A DNA stretch of 64,000 bases from Labyrinthula sp. Ha (GCA_015227615.1 JAALGZ010000001.1:2232001-2296000), one strand, 5' to 3'; shown: positions 53,701 to 64,000, counted from the first letter of the stretch. Program-made: numbers and translations. The notes: generated by a model from the sequence alone, not told the origin.

Positions 53701-54462
53701 CAAGTCAGCTTCCAGCCCTTCTATTTGAACCTCATATTTGGAGGAACCTATAATGTCTTCCAGGTATTCCAACAAACCTTCTGATTGAACAACATTATTA
53801 CCTGAGACAACTTTCTTAGGAGGTAAGAGAGAAATCTGTTCCACTTCACCTTGCAAAATTAGAAACCTGTTATGATGAAGATCAATTCCTCTCTCAGACA
53901 GTACTAGGGCGACATTTTTAAAAACAGTCTTTTTCCCATTAATAAAATACTGACTCGAGTTGTTGCTGTAAGCTTCTCTGGAGAGTTCTATTACCTCTCC
54001 TACTTCTTCAAAAGAGCCATCAGGATTCTGAAGTATATTCACCAGATGCAGAGTAACTCTAGCTGTATTGCAATTTGGATGTTCAGAGCTTTTATGAATT
54101 AGCTGAGACACCTTATTCAACCTCAGTTTCTTGGCACGTTTTCCAAAAACAAAGAGCATGGCGTCAATAACGTTGGACTTTCCACTTCCATTAGGCCCAA
54201 TCACCGCTGAGAATTTAGAGTCAAACGTACCAACTTCTATCTCTCCGGCATAAGATTTAAAATTGAACAATATCATTTTCTTGATGATCAAGCGTCCAGG
54301 GACAGAGCTTTTTTGAAAATTGCTAAGAAGTTCATGTTTCTTCTGTATTTTCTTCAGATTTTTCTCTCTATTTGCCTGCCTTAGATCTATTGCACCTTGA
54401 ATCACGCTCTTAGGATCAACATTCTCCTTGTTCTCAACAATTTCTTGTTCTTCAACTTCCAT
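50710..54462 (-). CDS. SMC4: condensin subunit SMC4
   Basis: A single frame of 1250 residues, close to normal SMC4 length. The head begins with GRLIIKKMILFNFKSYAG and the Walker A GPNGSGKSN at 89-97, and RAKKLRLNKVSQLIHKS is diagnostic for SMC4. Long coiled coil flanks a hinge at about 550-700 (VIGCLKDLGNIDEKYATALKVAGGGRL). The C-terminal head has the ABC signature LSGGEKTLSSLSLVFAL from 1155 and Walker B LYVMDEIDAALD near 1180. With SMC2 and the non-SMC subunits it forms condensin, which loops and compacts chromosomes by ATP hydrolysis. No intron was needed. The start is 117 bp from the remains of a BTB gene on the other strand. Confidence 0.95.
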   Translation of the reverse strand: MEVEEQEIVENKENVDPKSVIQGAIDLRQANREKNLKKIQKKHELLSNFQKSSVPGRLIIKKMILFNFKSYAGEIEVGTFDSKFSAVIGPNGSGKSNVIDAMLFVFGKRAKKLRLNKVSQLIHKSSEHPNCNTARVTLHLVNILQNPDGSFEEVGEVIELSREAYSNNSSQYFINGKKTVFKNVALVLSERGIDLHHNRFLILQGEVEQISLLPPKKVVSGNNVVQSEGLLEYLEDIIGSSKYEVQIEGLEADLEEKTAANEEAIKLTKIAQEELISLKPKLEGVLAFMQNERYKISKKALSLKDQISEQEEKAQHKLDSQRKVEEELSGIDKFLDVNLVEIDKTRLQELISSSGKISNELEIQEKNVVKLQNSLKAREKKKGELETYVEDTEIKVNEVTNKSTELKEELTRVQTELRETAKNVEKLQKEKDELNMKLEEQRAPYRKQLEAMALKADPGEQQIIETRERIKTLKDKLKQLTFERENAEKEVKEIENSKVTAETFLREFKPAQASLKKKSSILAGNIEDKREELKHVKGEKASLEGELNKLRDKIVNVDEASFTGKTDKQTYLLDSLKKIGVIGCLKDLGNIDEKYATALKVAGGGRLEALVAPTMKIAEEGVSFLRKNQLGRKTFAVLDKLNSLKKNMSVFKPVKNAQRILDLVDCKEEYRCAFFYALENTLICDSIEVAAEVSNGSSRRRHRVVTLEGDLIEPSGAMSGGGPKSNKSMLPLMKKQDYENIKRDIQFKDDKLKELTKQEYEIEDSIKACTTELNKLETDLQEIGRRYQDSKQILSEAASRMSIWKQRVEKASSSTKSSEIEDLRTSIADLESDLSNLEANQSVLRKQQAEISKALEEVGASELHPLQNNFEVAASKMAHARKRLEEVEVELPFLNEQVIEMKDSLHKARNQLEKAVPELEEKQKNILRLREEMKDMQANQDILLKEMKEERSQIAEKEKERAEKEEQALEARKKKGELELEITSLMNEQKELSSLLERLHNRLGELESQFNDFSVEDLGFYTEFDDFSKFCELDEGNATGAHLKGLVEEENKNLNLIREFKEKQNVWKGRVERQNVTRTEKNLVEVKLDEIKTARLTQFMDGFSEISIYLKETYQMLTLGGDAELEILDKRDPFNGGVAFSVRPPKKSWKKIANLSGGEKTLSSLSLVFALHRYNPTPLYVMDEIDAALDKYNVSIVGEYIKRRTKNAQFIVISLRNNMFERADRLVGVCKVNNGSMSFSINPNDYVIKA

Positions 54463-54579
54463 CTCAACGGTTTCTTTTCAAAGTACTGAGCAGATTTTGG
54501 GCAATTTCAACCATAGGTTAAAGTTGAAGAATCCAAAATATATCTTCATAATATTGATGCCAACAGGTGAAGCACTTAG

Positions 54580-55059
54580 ATGCTAGATAAAACAGGAAAC
54601 AATGAAGAGTATCACCATCTTTCTAATAAATCTTTGAGAACAAAGATTGAAGAAATTCTTGAGGAAGAAACGCTTAAGAAATAACAAGAATACCTCGGAC
54701 AAGAAGTCTAAGGTTGGCGACGGAAGTGTGTTGACACCACATGAGCTCATGTTTATTGGTGAATGTAGCTACTTTTGGAAGATGTTTTCTCATCTGCTAA
54801 CTTCAAAGAGAAAGAAGGTTATTTCATTGAGATTGATGTTGTTAGAACTCTGTTTGAAGCCTTTCTAAATTTCGTGTACACAGCAAACTTAACTTCTGCC
54901 CCGTTAGTGGATGTTACTAAGCAGAAGTCAAACAAAGAAACAAATTTTCCATAATCTGTTTCTCCTCAGTTGTAGTTAGAGTTTGCTGTGCTAGCTAAGA
55001 AATATTGCATTGCTGACCGGCAGTCTTCTTGTGAGGAAATAGTAAAGGAAAACTCTTAG
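54580..55059 (+). pseudogene. broken BTB/POZ domain gene
   Basis: Three frames each hold part of a BTB fold. A first piece starts at an ATG at 54580 and ends in a stop (KIEEILEEETLKK). A second, in another frame, reads VGDGSVLTPHELMFIGECSYFWKMFS, like the BTB 'DG..F.AHK..LA.R..YF..MF' strand and helix. The third, back in the first frame, reads ANFKEKEGYFIEIDVVRTLFEAFLNFVYTANL and, after two stops, FAVLAKKYCIADRQSSCEEIV, the expected end of the domain. Two frameshifts and several stops cannot be explained by the 27-31-nt GTA...TAG introns seen elsewhere. BTB proteins are often CUL3 adaptors. It lies divergent from SMC4. A sequencing error is unlikely to explain so many breaks. Confidence 0.7.
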
Positions 55060-56624
55060 AAGATATAGTAGTTTTGTCTAGTAAGAGATGATAGTTTGTG
55101 TGATGAAGTAAGCTTGACTTTCTGAGTAAGGTATCTTGGTATGTAAGGTAATGTAATTTAGTACAACTTCTACTTATAAGTAAGTTATGGTATCCACCAT
55201 GCTTAATTCACCAAGACATAATATAGAAACAGCATCAATTGATAGAAGAAAGCAGTGTTGGGCTATATCTGGCTGCTAAGAGTAATGGCTTTAACTTAGT
55301 AGCTCGTCAAGCAAAAATAAACATAATGTAGCGGAGTCCAAAGTTAATCAATAGTGGAGCAGAGAGGCTCAAGAAATAAGAACTATTGGAAATAGTGACA
55401 GAGTTGCTTCATAATTAACAAATGGTCACTCTGCGTTGTGGCTAAGTTATCGCTAGAGACGTCGAACCCCCTCAGTAATATTTAGGGGTAAAAGTGCAAA
55501 TACAATATGGTAGTATTTTACCAAGATTATTATGTATAGGTTCTGTAAAAATATCACCAGAGTTTACATCTTTCAACGTTTGATGCTACTGAGGCTTTGC
55601 CTCAGCATATCTGGGATTTGCGAAATGTTAGTACTTGTATAGTACTGTACAATTCATTAGAATTAACTGTGATTTAATAAACAACTACAGTATTTTTTCC
55701 TGTAGATCTTCTCACGGACAAGAGTGCGTGTAAAATGCGTGTTACTATTCATTTTTGTTTCAACTTTTCTCAAACCGGAACCATGTCATTGTTTGAAAAT
55801 TACGGATTGTCATTCTTGTGTCATAGTTTAGTCACGTAAGGCAAACAATACACTATTTCTTAGAAACAGAAAAGCGATTTAAACTGCCCGTTGTCAGAAC
55901 CCAAGAAGGTCCTAAGATAGATGTACAAACTTGTAGCGCAATTCCAAGGCTTGCACATTTTGTGATTTTAGTTTGGTAGTTTATGGTTAGACGACAACTG
56001 ACTTTAGACAGAGTTCTTAGGAAACATTAATTTCTTAATTCTTGCAAGTTATGTTTTAATGGTCGAATGGGCTTCAAACCTCACCCCAGTTACTGAATAA
56101 TAGAATACTTCTCCTGCCAGAACCCCGTACTTTGATTTATTTTTTCTGAACGGGAAACCTTAATGTTGTTTTTTGTAAGCCACAGCAATCTATGCAAAAA
56201 ACGCAACGTTTCTCGACTCTAAAGAATGATCAAGGTGTCTTGGCTCAAAATGATGTACACCTACGAAGATTTCGTTCATAGCACCTTGAAAACTGATCTA
56301 CTGAATTAAGCTCAACTGTTACATCCGCTCATAACCACAAGGTGGGGCTTAATGTTTACCTTACTTAGTTCAAGGGATAATCAGTGCACAGTCCTACTGT
56401 GCTAAAAATGGTTTTAGACTTCCACAAAGATGCCCATAATCCCATGCGAGACAATAATCGCGGTTCAATGCGTTTGCACGAGATGACGTTCTGCACAATA
56501 CAGCTCTGCACAACGTAGTTGATCATTCTCAGGACAAAACTGAGCAAGAGTATTCCTTGTTCGAAACTTTTCTCGATTTGTATCAGATCCTCAGGAACTT
56601 ATGAACAGTAATTCTTTTTTCTTT
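55060..56624. other. intergenic region after BTB pseudogene
   Basis: No gene I can support. A stretch near 55270-55420 (plus) is protein-like but has two stops (KSNGFNLVARQAKINIM) and could be a further piece of the BTB pseudogene. The rest is AT-rich. Confidence 0.4.
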
Positions 56625-58160
56625 TCACCCTTCTGAACTACTTCCTGTTTCCATACCAGTATCATGCTCCCCATCTACAGAATGAACCACAGACTCAACT
56701 CTTTCCTCAGCCTCAGAAACAACGATGGTTGCGTGCTGATTCAACCTTTCTGTATAATCTACTTGACCATCCTCCTTTCTAGTGGAAATCTCAGAGAGCC
56801 AAATCACACAATCAGAGCCACCAGTTGCGACAAGCACTTTATCCCCAATCAGAGCACTAGAAATTGAAGCTGCTCCACACGAATGAAGATCCACATTTAA
56901 ACGCGGTCTTACATTGAAGGCTGAAGTAATCATATCAAACACAGAAATGTTTCCCAGCTCATCACTGACAATCAACATCTGCTCTGAGTCAACAACTTCA
57001 GGAACAATATAACTATTTAGGCTTCTAATACCTTGGAATTTTTGCACGCAATAGCCTTTGTTATCAAAAAGATACATCCCATCAAAATGAACTTGGGCAA
57101 TGAATCCCTTCGGATGCTTGATTACACTCTGCACTGGAGATGTAAGAAAAACGTAATGTAAATGAGAAACAAAATTAGCTTCAAATCTATTCCCTTGTTT
57201 AGTTTGGATTTTAATTTCTTCAACGTGAAAATGCTTCTCACTCGATTTAATTTTAGTTTCCTTGTCTATCATAATTTCCAATACATTTCCTATGTAGAAA
57301 CACCTTATACAAACTCTGTCCTCAAAATCTTCAACTAGAACGGATTCTATTATGAAACTACTTTCAAAGGTATAAACTATCTTTATTTCCTCAAGATGCA
57401 CTTCATAAATACCACCATGGGTTACACAAAATAATTTATTATTCCATTCAAAGTGTGTTCTGAGAACTTGGTTGAACTCATGATTGTAAACATTCCTAAT
57501 TTTGTCTAACTCTGACGCATCTGTAATAACTATAAAGTATTTTTCTCTACATAAAATATTTAATTTAAATTCTTCATTTGATATTTTCCTTAACGTGAGA
57601 TCGAGCACATCTTTTGCATCTTCAACAAGAAACTCAAACTTCTTGAAAAATTTCTCACCAGATCGGTATCGAACAACAAACTTTCCTGTGTTGTCTGCGG
57701 AAATTAAGAAATTACCATCTTTAGAAAATCTTACAACATTTATGGGATGAGTATGCTGGAGATCAACTTCTTTTCTAACTAGATTTATTCTTGTTTCAAC
57801 AGCATCTAGTTCAAATGAACCTTGTGAAAGTGTTCCAGATTTTAATAGAACTGAAAGTCTTTTCAAAAGATTCTTACTTTCATAAAAAGATTCCCCATCC
57901 ACAAAAATTTGAGTACAAAGTTGTTTTTTTTCGTTTTCCTCAATCTTAGACTTGCGAATTAAAAGTACTACAGATGCTAACTCGTTGGCATCGATAGGTT
58001 CGTGCGTTGTTACTTGATATATTTGCGCAGCAAACAGCTCAAATATTATTTTATTTTTAGTTTTCTCGTTTAAATTAGTTTTTTCTACATATTGAAGACC
58101 ATTCTCTAAAGATACTTCTGTTGCTGACAAAATTTCTTTGATGATGTCGGTTATTCTCAT
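56625..58160 (-). CDS. WD40-like beta-propeller protein of unknown family
   Basis: The 511-residue product has an N-terminal helical part (about 1-130) followed by a propeller. Recognisable repeats are HTHPINVVRFSKDGNFLISADNTGKFVVRY and, near the end, SALIGDKVLVATGGSDCVIWLSEI; the blades between are diverged. The C-terminal 50 residues are acidic and Ser-rich. There is no membrane helix or signal peptide. WD40 proteins are scaffolds, and this one could sit in a nuclear, trafficking or RNA complex; no family marker lets me choose. A single frame was used; its ATG lies 254 bp from a small divergent ORF. Confidence 0.65.
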   Translation of the reverse strand: MRITDIIKEILSATEVSLENGLQYVEKTNLNEKTKNKIIFELFAAQIYQVTTHEPIDANELASVVLLIRKSKIEENEKKQLCTQIFVDGESFYESKNLLKRLSVLLKSGTLSQGSFELDAVETRINLVRKEVDLQHTHPINVVRFSKDGNFLISADNTGKFVVRYRSGEKFFKKFEFLVEDAKDVLDLTLRKISNEEFKLNILCREKYFIVITDASELDKIRNVYNHEFNQVLRTHFEWNNKLFCVTHGGIYEVHLEEIKIVYTFESSFIIESVLVEDFEDRVCIRCFYIGNVLEIMIDKETKIKSSEKHFHVEEIKIQTKQGNRFEANFVSHLHYVFLTSPVQSVIKHPKGFIAQVHFDGMYLFDNKGYCVQKFQGIRSLNSYIVPEVVDSEQMLIVSDELGNISVFDMITSAFNVRPRLNVDLHSCGAASISSALIGDKVLVATGGSDCVIWLSEISTRKEDGQVDYTERLNQHATIVVSEAEERVESVVHSVDGEHDTGMETGSSSEG

Positions 58161-58414
58161 TTTCAGTTTTCAGGGCCATATAGCCCGTGTGTTATTTTTC
58201 AAATTGATACAAATATAGACCCAAAATTAAATCTTGTTTAATTTTAGGAAAAAAATCTTAGTGGAATTTTTTTGGGGAATTTTTGGAAATGATCGAAGGT
58301 TTAAGAATTATTATGCTATATACTAACACAAAAACAATAATATCTGAGATCAGAGATATATTAATATATTCGGAAACCGTCTTGCATCAAAGAAAAATAT
58401 AGCCCTTAGTAATC

Positions 58415-58564
58415 ATGTTAGAGGTAACTCGAAAAAGGAAGAAATGTCATGTTGTCAGTTTTCTAACGAGTGATGTGGTTGAAAAAGATGATTCGGAAAA
58501 TTTAAAGTATGTCAAGAAATATAGGAGGAGTGTTATCTGCGCTAAGTACACTTCACTGAAGTAA
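58415..58564 (+). CDS. possible short basic protein or first exon
   Basis: The frame from ATG 58415 encodes 49 residues, basic and Cys-containing (MLEVTRKRKKCHVVSF, then KKYRRSVICAKYTSL). The stop overlaps GTAAGT, so the ORF may continue after a splice. A 22-nt GTA...AAG segment would extend it by 25 codons, but it is shorter than every other intron here and ends AAG, so I did not use it. Position, divergent from the WD40 gene, mildly supports it. No family is recognised. Confidence 0.3.
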   Translation: MLEVTRKRKKCHVVSFLTSDVVEKDDSENLKYVKKYRRSVICAKYTSLK

Positions 58565-61500
58565 GTCATCACATATTTCAAGAACATCCAAACATAAAAC
58601 GAAGACTTTGGATCCAGTAACTATGTTCGCAATAAACATCAAATACTCTGAAGAATTTTAATTACTAAAGTTCTTATTATATAGTTGCTTAACGTCAGTG
58701 TTTTCACCGCAATCATTCCCCAAGAAGTGAGTTAACTAATAATAGCAGGTGTTGCTTCGAGTCAAAGACCGTTCCTACTTAAAAAGAATCACTTCCTTGG
58801 ATAATGATCTACTTCCAAATTCTATTTGGCTTCATTTGGTGCAAGTTCCAGCTAAGTGATGGTATTCATGCTAAATAGAAAGCAGCAAAAAGTGAAATAC
58901 GATTATTTTGTTTAGTCTATCCAACAAAAACTGAAGAATAGCAGCATAGCCATTTTTTAGTTCCAAGCAAACTAATGATAAAATAAAGAAACCAAAATGA
59001 AAGTTTTTATTAAATGCATCTGGAAAGCACAATTATTTCCTAAGAAGTTTAAAAAAAACTTGTGATGAAAATTCCTAAAGAGAAAACTGAATCGGTGAAC
59101 ATTGCAGTTTTACTCCAATGGAAATAATGCAGAATTAATGAAGGATCTTAAGATTACAGGGTATCAAAACATCCATACAAAAATGAAAATCACCAGTATT
59201 AGTAAAATAACGGTATAAACTTTTACTTACATGAAGTACTGTACAAAGGAAAACATTTGAATATACGCAAGAATGAAACGAATACACGTATTTCTTTCAA
59301 AAAAAAATATTAGGTGTATAAAAAAAAGATGTGCGTCAAGGCGTATAGGAGCGATGTATTTCAGTAACTGGTTTAATGCTGTGTCTAAGCATATAAATTT
59401 AGGGGGAAACAACAAGGCTTCTTATTGGCAAGAAACTTTGAGTAGAATATCCCAACCTTCTTATACAAAATGAGAACTGCCAAAAGCTAAACTTAATCTT
59501 TGCTAAAACCTTAAGAATCGTTTTCTATCGGATATCTTTATGAAGTACAAAGCTATGACAAGGTAAACAAAGAGATGGGCATTATAAATATCTGCTAAAC
59601 TTATTTCATTCAACTTTGATTCAACAGAGATGTATAGGTAAAAACAGTCGACAAAGCATGGATTTTACTTGAGGTGTATGGATAAGTCAGACTCTTTAAA
59701 CTAAAAGAATGAAAACTTGTGTGTAGAAACATTCGGGGTTGTACAAAAAGAAAGCAATTGTACGTCAATTTAATTTTGAAAACCAAAAATAAGAAATTCC
59801 ACACTTAAAGAAAAGAAAATACATGTAAATCATTACGGTTAACCCAAAGATTATTTAAAAAATCTAGTCACATCCTCCCACCGGGTAGGTCGGTAATTCT
59901 ATGATTGGATTTTATTGTACGGAGGGTATTTTTTTGCTAGTGTAGTTTATATTTTCGGAAACATACTTGAGCCCTTGGAAAATAGCAACTCTTTCAAAGA
60001 AGCAAGAAATACAATGTATTGTGAAGACATAGGGAGACTAGTTAATATTCCAGGGCAAGATCTAAAGTATTTTTGTTCAATGATTTTTCCTGAACTCAAT
60101 CATCCAAAATTTCAAGCCATAATCTATATTTACTCGGATGAATGCTGGATATAGCAATATTTAACAAATTGAAATGGCAGTGTAATAAGCATGAAATGTC
60201 TTTAGCTTACATTTTTGAGAAAAAGCATCCAAAAGCATCAAGGATGATTGCTTATGCAATTAGCACTGCGTAGAATATGCCCTGAATTATTGTTCAAATT
60301 AGCTAGAAAAATGAATAATGATCGATCATAAATTTATCAGTCAAGCCTTAATTTTTCCCTGAAAACCTAGTCATGGAAGAAAAATTACGGAAATAAATAA
60401 ATTCCATTGTTTATAGAAGTTAAGAAATTGTTTGAATAAATGTACACAAGGTTTTACATGGCTATATAATATTGGGAGTATATGGAAATAATTTAGCTAG
60501 ATGTCAGTGACATATGTTTTATCGTTATGAAGATATCACAAGACATTAATTTTTTTTTTGCGTAATCTCACTCTTTAATGTTACTCATTCTCGTCAAGAA
60601 TTTGACATAAGGAATCTCTTCGTGTTTTCTTGTAACATTAGCCTAATATATCTGGAAGAATTCATGTCAGGCATCAACTTAGATATTTATCTTTCAAGCT
60701 AGTATATTTTTTCCATTCAGTTTGTTGGCGCCGTTGCTTTGAATATCACGAGAAGAGCTCGAGTAGATTTAAAGATTTTATATAGACAACCACTTATTTT
60801 ATAAGACGATGAAGAGTTAACAATGTTGAATGAATAACTTGTTCTCAAGAAAAAAAGTTTGATTAATATTTTCTGATATCTCCTTATACCGTGAATGGTA
60901 CAGAAGGGATCTATTCATACTAATGGGTTTTAAAGATAACATCAAAATACCAGTCCGACGAGAGCAAGTATCTAGAAAATGTTGGGGCAGAAGAGGCTAA
61001 TGTTGAATTCTGGTCTACTGAATTCCACTTGGTTGAAACAGAATACCCCGAGGTGTAGTAGATGGTTGGTTTGATATTATTGAAAGATATTACACGGGCT
61101 TGTGTTTAAAGTGGCTTAACATTCAGTATCAAAAACTGTAAATAATACAATAAATTGACTTATATACTTTTCTGAACTTAGTATGTGGCTGTCATCGTCT
61201 AACAAACTACTACAATCTTAACACACATATAAGAAATAAGCCCCATTCATCTTCCGGTTGCCATAAGTAAATTATAGTTAACTTAGAGTAAAGATTGATA
61301 TAAATAAATTCCCAATGGAAGATTTCTCCATAGTTCTTCAAGTTGCCCTTCCATATTGAACCGGGCTCTGAATTCTTATTACGTGTTAACTCGTTCTAGT
61401 TTCTAGGAATTTCAAATGTAACATATATTTTACATAGCATTCCGCAATAATAAAAAAAGCAAGACCTCTAACATTCGTTTCTGCTTCTGAAACTTTTTCA

Positions 61501-62810
61501 TGTTTCTTAAACAAAAGTTGATATTGGGTAAAACGCTGTTTTTCTCAACTTCATATAGCAAAATACCTCGAGAAATATTTTTCCAGGGCTCGAACAGACC
61601 CTGTCAGCTCAAAGAAAGGGGGATCTTAGGCTCAAAACTAATTTTTTTCGCGAATTGAAGTATCCTGTATAGACATTCTAATAATGTATCCTATTTTCAA
61701 GCTCTTAAACACCCTGAAAAAGGATAATTTTAAATGTCAAATATTCCTGAGTTGATAATACAAGGTAATAGATTACTCTGAATAATGAATTCCACCTCGA
61801 TGGATGGGTAATTCTGGTTTTTTTTCAGTTTGGTTGGAGGGATATTCGGGAATATCTCTTTTAATATCAGCAATAGTTGCTTTGCTTGATTTAACTTGGT
61901 TCCAAAATCACCTCTGAAAAATCCAAAACTCAACTACTGCTTGGTCAAATTTAACGAGCTGAAGTTATATCCTTATTAGCGACTTACTTTTATAAGGTTG
62001 ACAGGGTAATACATTAGGTTTGAGCTTTCTCATGAATTATACATATCTATGTTATATTTTATCATATTCCTCTCTAAAAAAGTGCATTTTTTTGTCTTTT
62101 CCGTGCACAATATTTAAGGCCAGAAATAAGGTACACGAGGAAATAATTGTATTAATCAAAAATGATGTTACTTAGTTAATAGTTAATAGTTAAGGTGGGA
62201 GTAAGGTACTACATCTGCAGATCCGCCTATGCGTTTATCTTAGGGTCCGATGACGGTCCGCCGCTCACTAGGGAAGCTTCCGTCTTGTGCCCCTACTGTC
62301 ACTTTAACCAATCATATTCGCTACTTCTTTCGGAAATAAATTTAATTGATCGTAGAGTGAGAAAAGAAATTAAACAACAGAGATAAATACGAAGAGAGCA
62401 ATTTATTCAGCTAGCTTTCATCCGCGCAGTGCTAAGTTCCAATGGTGTGTCGTTGATTTCTAATTTTCGTCTGTATGCTTATTTTGCGACTTGGGCTTAC
62501 AGCGTTTTGTTCGTGTTCCTTCAACGTTGTGGGTTAGGAGTTGGAGATTTTTGGTGTGTTAGTGGTGTTTGTAGGCGCTGATTTTGAACAATGCCGAGGA
62601 GAAGGCCAATGGTTAGAAGTTTGATGGTGACAGGATGAAAGTGTGGGATAATCACTGTGGGTTTGAGTCTCTCACTGATGTCTAATGATGGCTTTTTACA
62701 TTCGGATTGTTGGTGAATGTAGATGTATAGAGGATTATTCGGTAGAGTTTTGCTGTAGTTATCAAATCTAGCGTTTGTTTTGATGACAGACCTAAACAAT
62801 AAGAATATAT
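58565..62810. other. gene desert, 4.2 kb
   Basis: AT-rich with nothing I can name. A frame at about 59915-60154 (plus, no proper ATG at its start) has protein-like content (ELNHPKFQAIIYIYSDECWI). A GC-richer island at 62195-62300 carries an open frame of 63 codons from a GTG and may be part of a mobile element. Otherwise A/T runs. Confidence 0.45.
62173..62193. repeat. three tandem copies of TAGTTAA
   Basis: Three exact 7-bp copies in direct order just before the GC-richer island. Short microsatellite-like tract; non-LTR elements often end in such small repeats, but the link is speculative. Confidence 0.5.
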
Positions 62811-63068
62811 TTACTTTTGTTGTATGTTGTAGCGAATCTGGAAGGCTAAAGAAAAGCTCGCTCTTTCAAGGTATTCCACTCCTTTGCTACCAACTTCCTG
62901 TATTGCAAGGATGTTTATATCGGCAGTTAGGGCATATTCCTCGATAGACCTGAGCTTGTAAGAGGTGAGACGGTCAACATTCACCTAAACAATTGAAATT
63001 TCTCTAGAATCTTGCGCTTCATTGACTGGTGAGTGTCTTTTGACTGCCTGAGTGTTACCGGTACTCAT
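62811..63068 (-). mobile_element. LINE-type (non-LTR) retrotransposon endonuclease fragment
   Basis: From an ATG at 63068 the minus-strand frame runs 86 codons with one TAG (62985-62987). The reading REISIV-stop-VNVDRLTSYKLRSIEEYALTADINILAIQEVG is the N-terminal block of apurinic (APE-type) endonucleases in non-LTR elements: a beta strand, the N-residue step, then 'K...I......DILAIQE', where the Glu is a catalytic metal ligand. Downstream the frame breaks, and a second frame at 62521-62799 stays open without clear domain signals. No reverse transcriptase was found in the window. It looks like a 5' fragment of a decayed element that retained a good deal of its first block. Confidence 0.6.
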
Positions 63069-64000
63069 AACGGTTTCTTTGTTTCCTAATTTTCCATTTC
63101 CCAAAAATTTTATGTTAGTTACTAGTTTGCGAAAATACTTCTGATGTTTTTATTTTTTTAACACATTAACGGGCAAAACTTTAATTTGTTTTTCGAAGAT
63201 ACAAATGTGAGGTGTACAGTATTTACGATTTTTACATCATAGCTAAAATGATTTTCTATATTTGCTATTTGCTTTTGTCTTTGTATTGCCTCCTCGTCAC
63301 CTTAGCTCATCTAGGGGTGCTAGTTTGTTTTGTGAGAATTTGTAATTTCCCGAAAAATAACCAAGTGACAATATGACAGCGCTAGTGCTCTAACCAAAGA
63401 TAAATTAAAGTAATGGGTAAACTACACGGATTCACATTATGCACAAACTTAGCAATGTTAGTTTATTTAAAGATTAGATGAGCAGATTGACTATAGCGAT
63501 GCTAATTCACGGCGCTTATTTTCTAGGCTCGTTGTACGAATTATTAGGAAACTACTGTCGATTTTAATGGTTTGTAGGTGCAGCTTGTCGAATTTTTAAA
63601 TCAGTTTAGTCGACTTAGTTGTAATTTACTTATTTAGTCAATGACGGCATAATAGTAGATATGTATATGAATAAATTAAGAGCTTGTTTACAAGGTGCTA
63701 GCTAAGAGCACTTCTTAAGCAGACAGTTATCCAGGAAAGTTAATTTGAGCTTAAACCTGTTTAGTCTAGAGAAGCTCTTGAGACTGTAGGCGCTTATTCA
63801 TCAAAAGGTACTAGCTTTCAGATTTTTGTATTTGAATGGGGAAACCATTGATAAATTTTATTAATGGCTACTTGATATTCCTCTTGATTCTGATTATCAA
63901 TTTAAAACAGGAGATTTTGATTCGAATGATGTGATTCCAGTTTTACTCTGCTTGCCATTGCAACACTAGACCAAATAGCCAAAAATTATTTTCTCATTTT
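63069..64000. other. non-coding right end
   Basis: AT-rich. A motif near 63890-63945 (GATTATCAAT, then AGGAGA and TTTTGATTC nearby) resembles sequence at about 26940-26985 and could mark a dispersed repeat. No gene seen. Confidence 0.35.

Noticed and set aside
54700-54880. BTB region as an intact intron-containing gene
   Set aside because: No GTA...TAG segment of 27-31 nt joins the frames, and several stops remain.
58561-58582. A 22-nt intron extending the small ORF at 58415
   Set aside because: It is shorter than all other introns here and ends AAG instead of TAG; no protein family supports the joined product.
59915-60154. 79-codon frame as a gene
   Set aside because: There is no proper ATG at its start, no domain, and no clear splice sites of the local type.
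62195-62386. 63-codon frame in a GC-richer island as a gene
   Set aside because: It has a GTG start and no recognisable domain; more likely part of a mobile element or chance.
1-64000. CRISPR array, operon or bacterial defence island
   Set aside because: No regularly spaced repeats were found, and gene content and introns are eukaryotic throughout.

Overview
This window is nuclear DNA from a microbial eukaryote. Evidence: eukaryote-only proteins (RNA polymerase I A49, UTP15, SSF1/Peter Pan, condensin SMC4, heterotrimeric G-alpha, an actin-related protein, a REJ/GPS polycystin-like receptor), no operons, and many very small spliceosomal introns. By joining frames at protein-family boundaries I could place 18 introns in 8 genes. 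All are 27-31 nt, all begin GTA, and 17 of 18 end TAG (one CAG). The DNA is AT-rich. A lectin with a Pro/Ser/Thr stalk full of PT/PS steps, an EDR2-type DUF1336 protein and a REJ receptor together suggest a stramenopile-like protist. Introns near 30 nt are known from Blastocystis, but the long gene-free stretches here are unlike that gut parasite. The lineage is inference only.

Layout. 0.5-10 kb is a dense block: PH-DUF1336 protein, EF-hand protein, sulfotransferase, mitochondrial PDH E2, an eight-exon coiled-coil gene with an 8-nt micro-exon, a small unknown, and G-alpha. 10-14.9 kb is almost empty. 14.9-26 kb is dense again: RPA49, actin-related protein, C-type lectin, a 1520-residue REJ receptor, UTP15 and a coiled-coil protein. 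26-29.1 kb is empty. 29.1-36.8 kb holds SSF1, a WW protein, a SANT/Myb-like protein, GatB and a dual-specificity phosphatase, with a 2.9 kb gap inside. 36.8-41.8 kb is empty. 41.8-43.9 kb holds a membrane-anchored JmjC protein and a multipass membrane protein. 43.9-49.2 kb is a gap with possible decayed element remnants. 49.2-58.6 kb holds a histidine phosphatase, SMC4, a broken BTB/POZ gene and a WD40-like protein. The last 5.4 kb is mostly non-coding and contains a damaged piece of a LINE-type endonuclease.

Gene arrangement. Neighbours are packed tightly, with convergent gaps of 11-54 bp, one 8-bp overlap of stop ends, and divergent promoters of about 90-100 bp. Several genes serve ribosome production and nucleolar work (RPA49, UTP15, SSF1), but they are scattered and not in one cluster. 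I see no operon, CRISPR array, tRNA or rRNA gene. I found no convincing new multi-gene system. The clearest unusual signals are the uniform minute introns, the micro-exon gene, the BTB pseudogene, the LINE fragment and the membrane-anchored JmjC protein.
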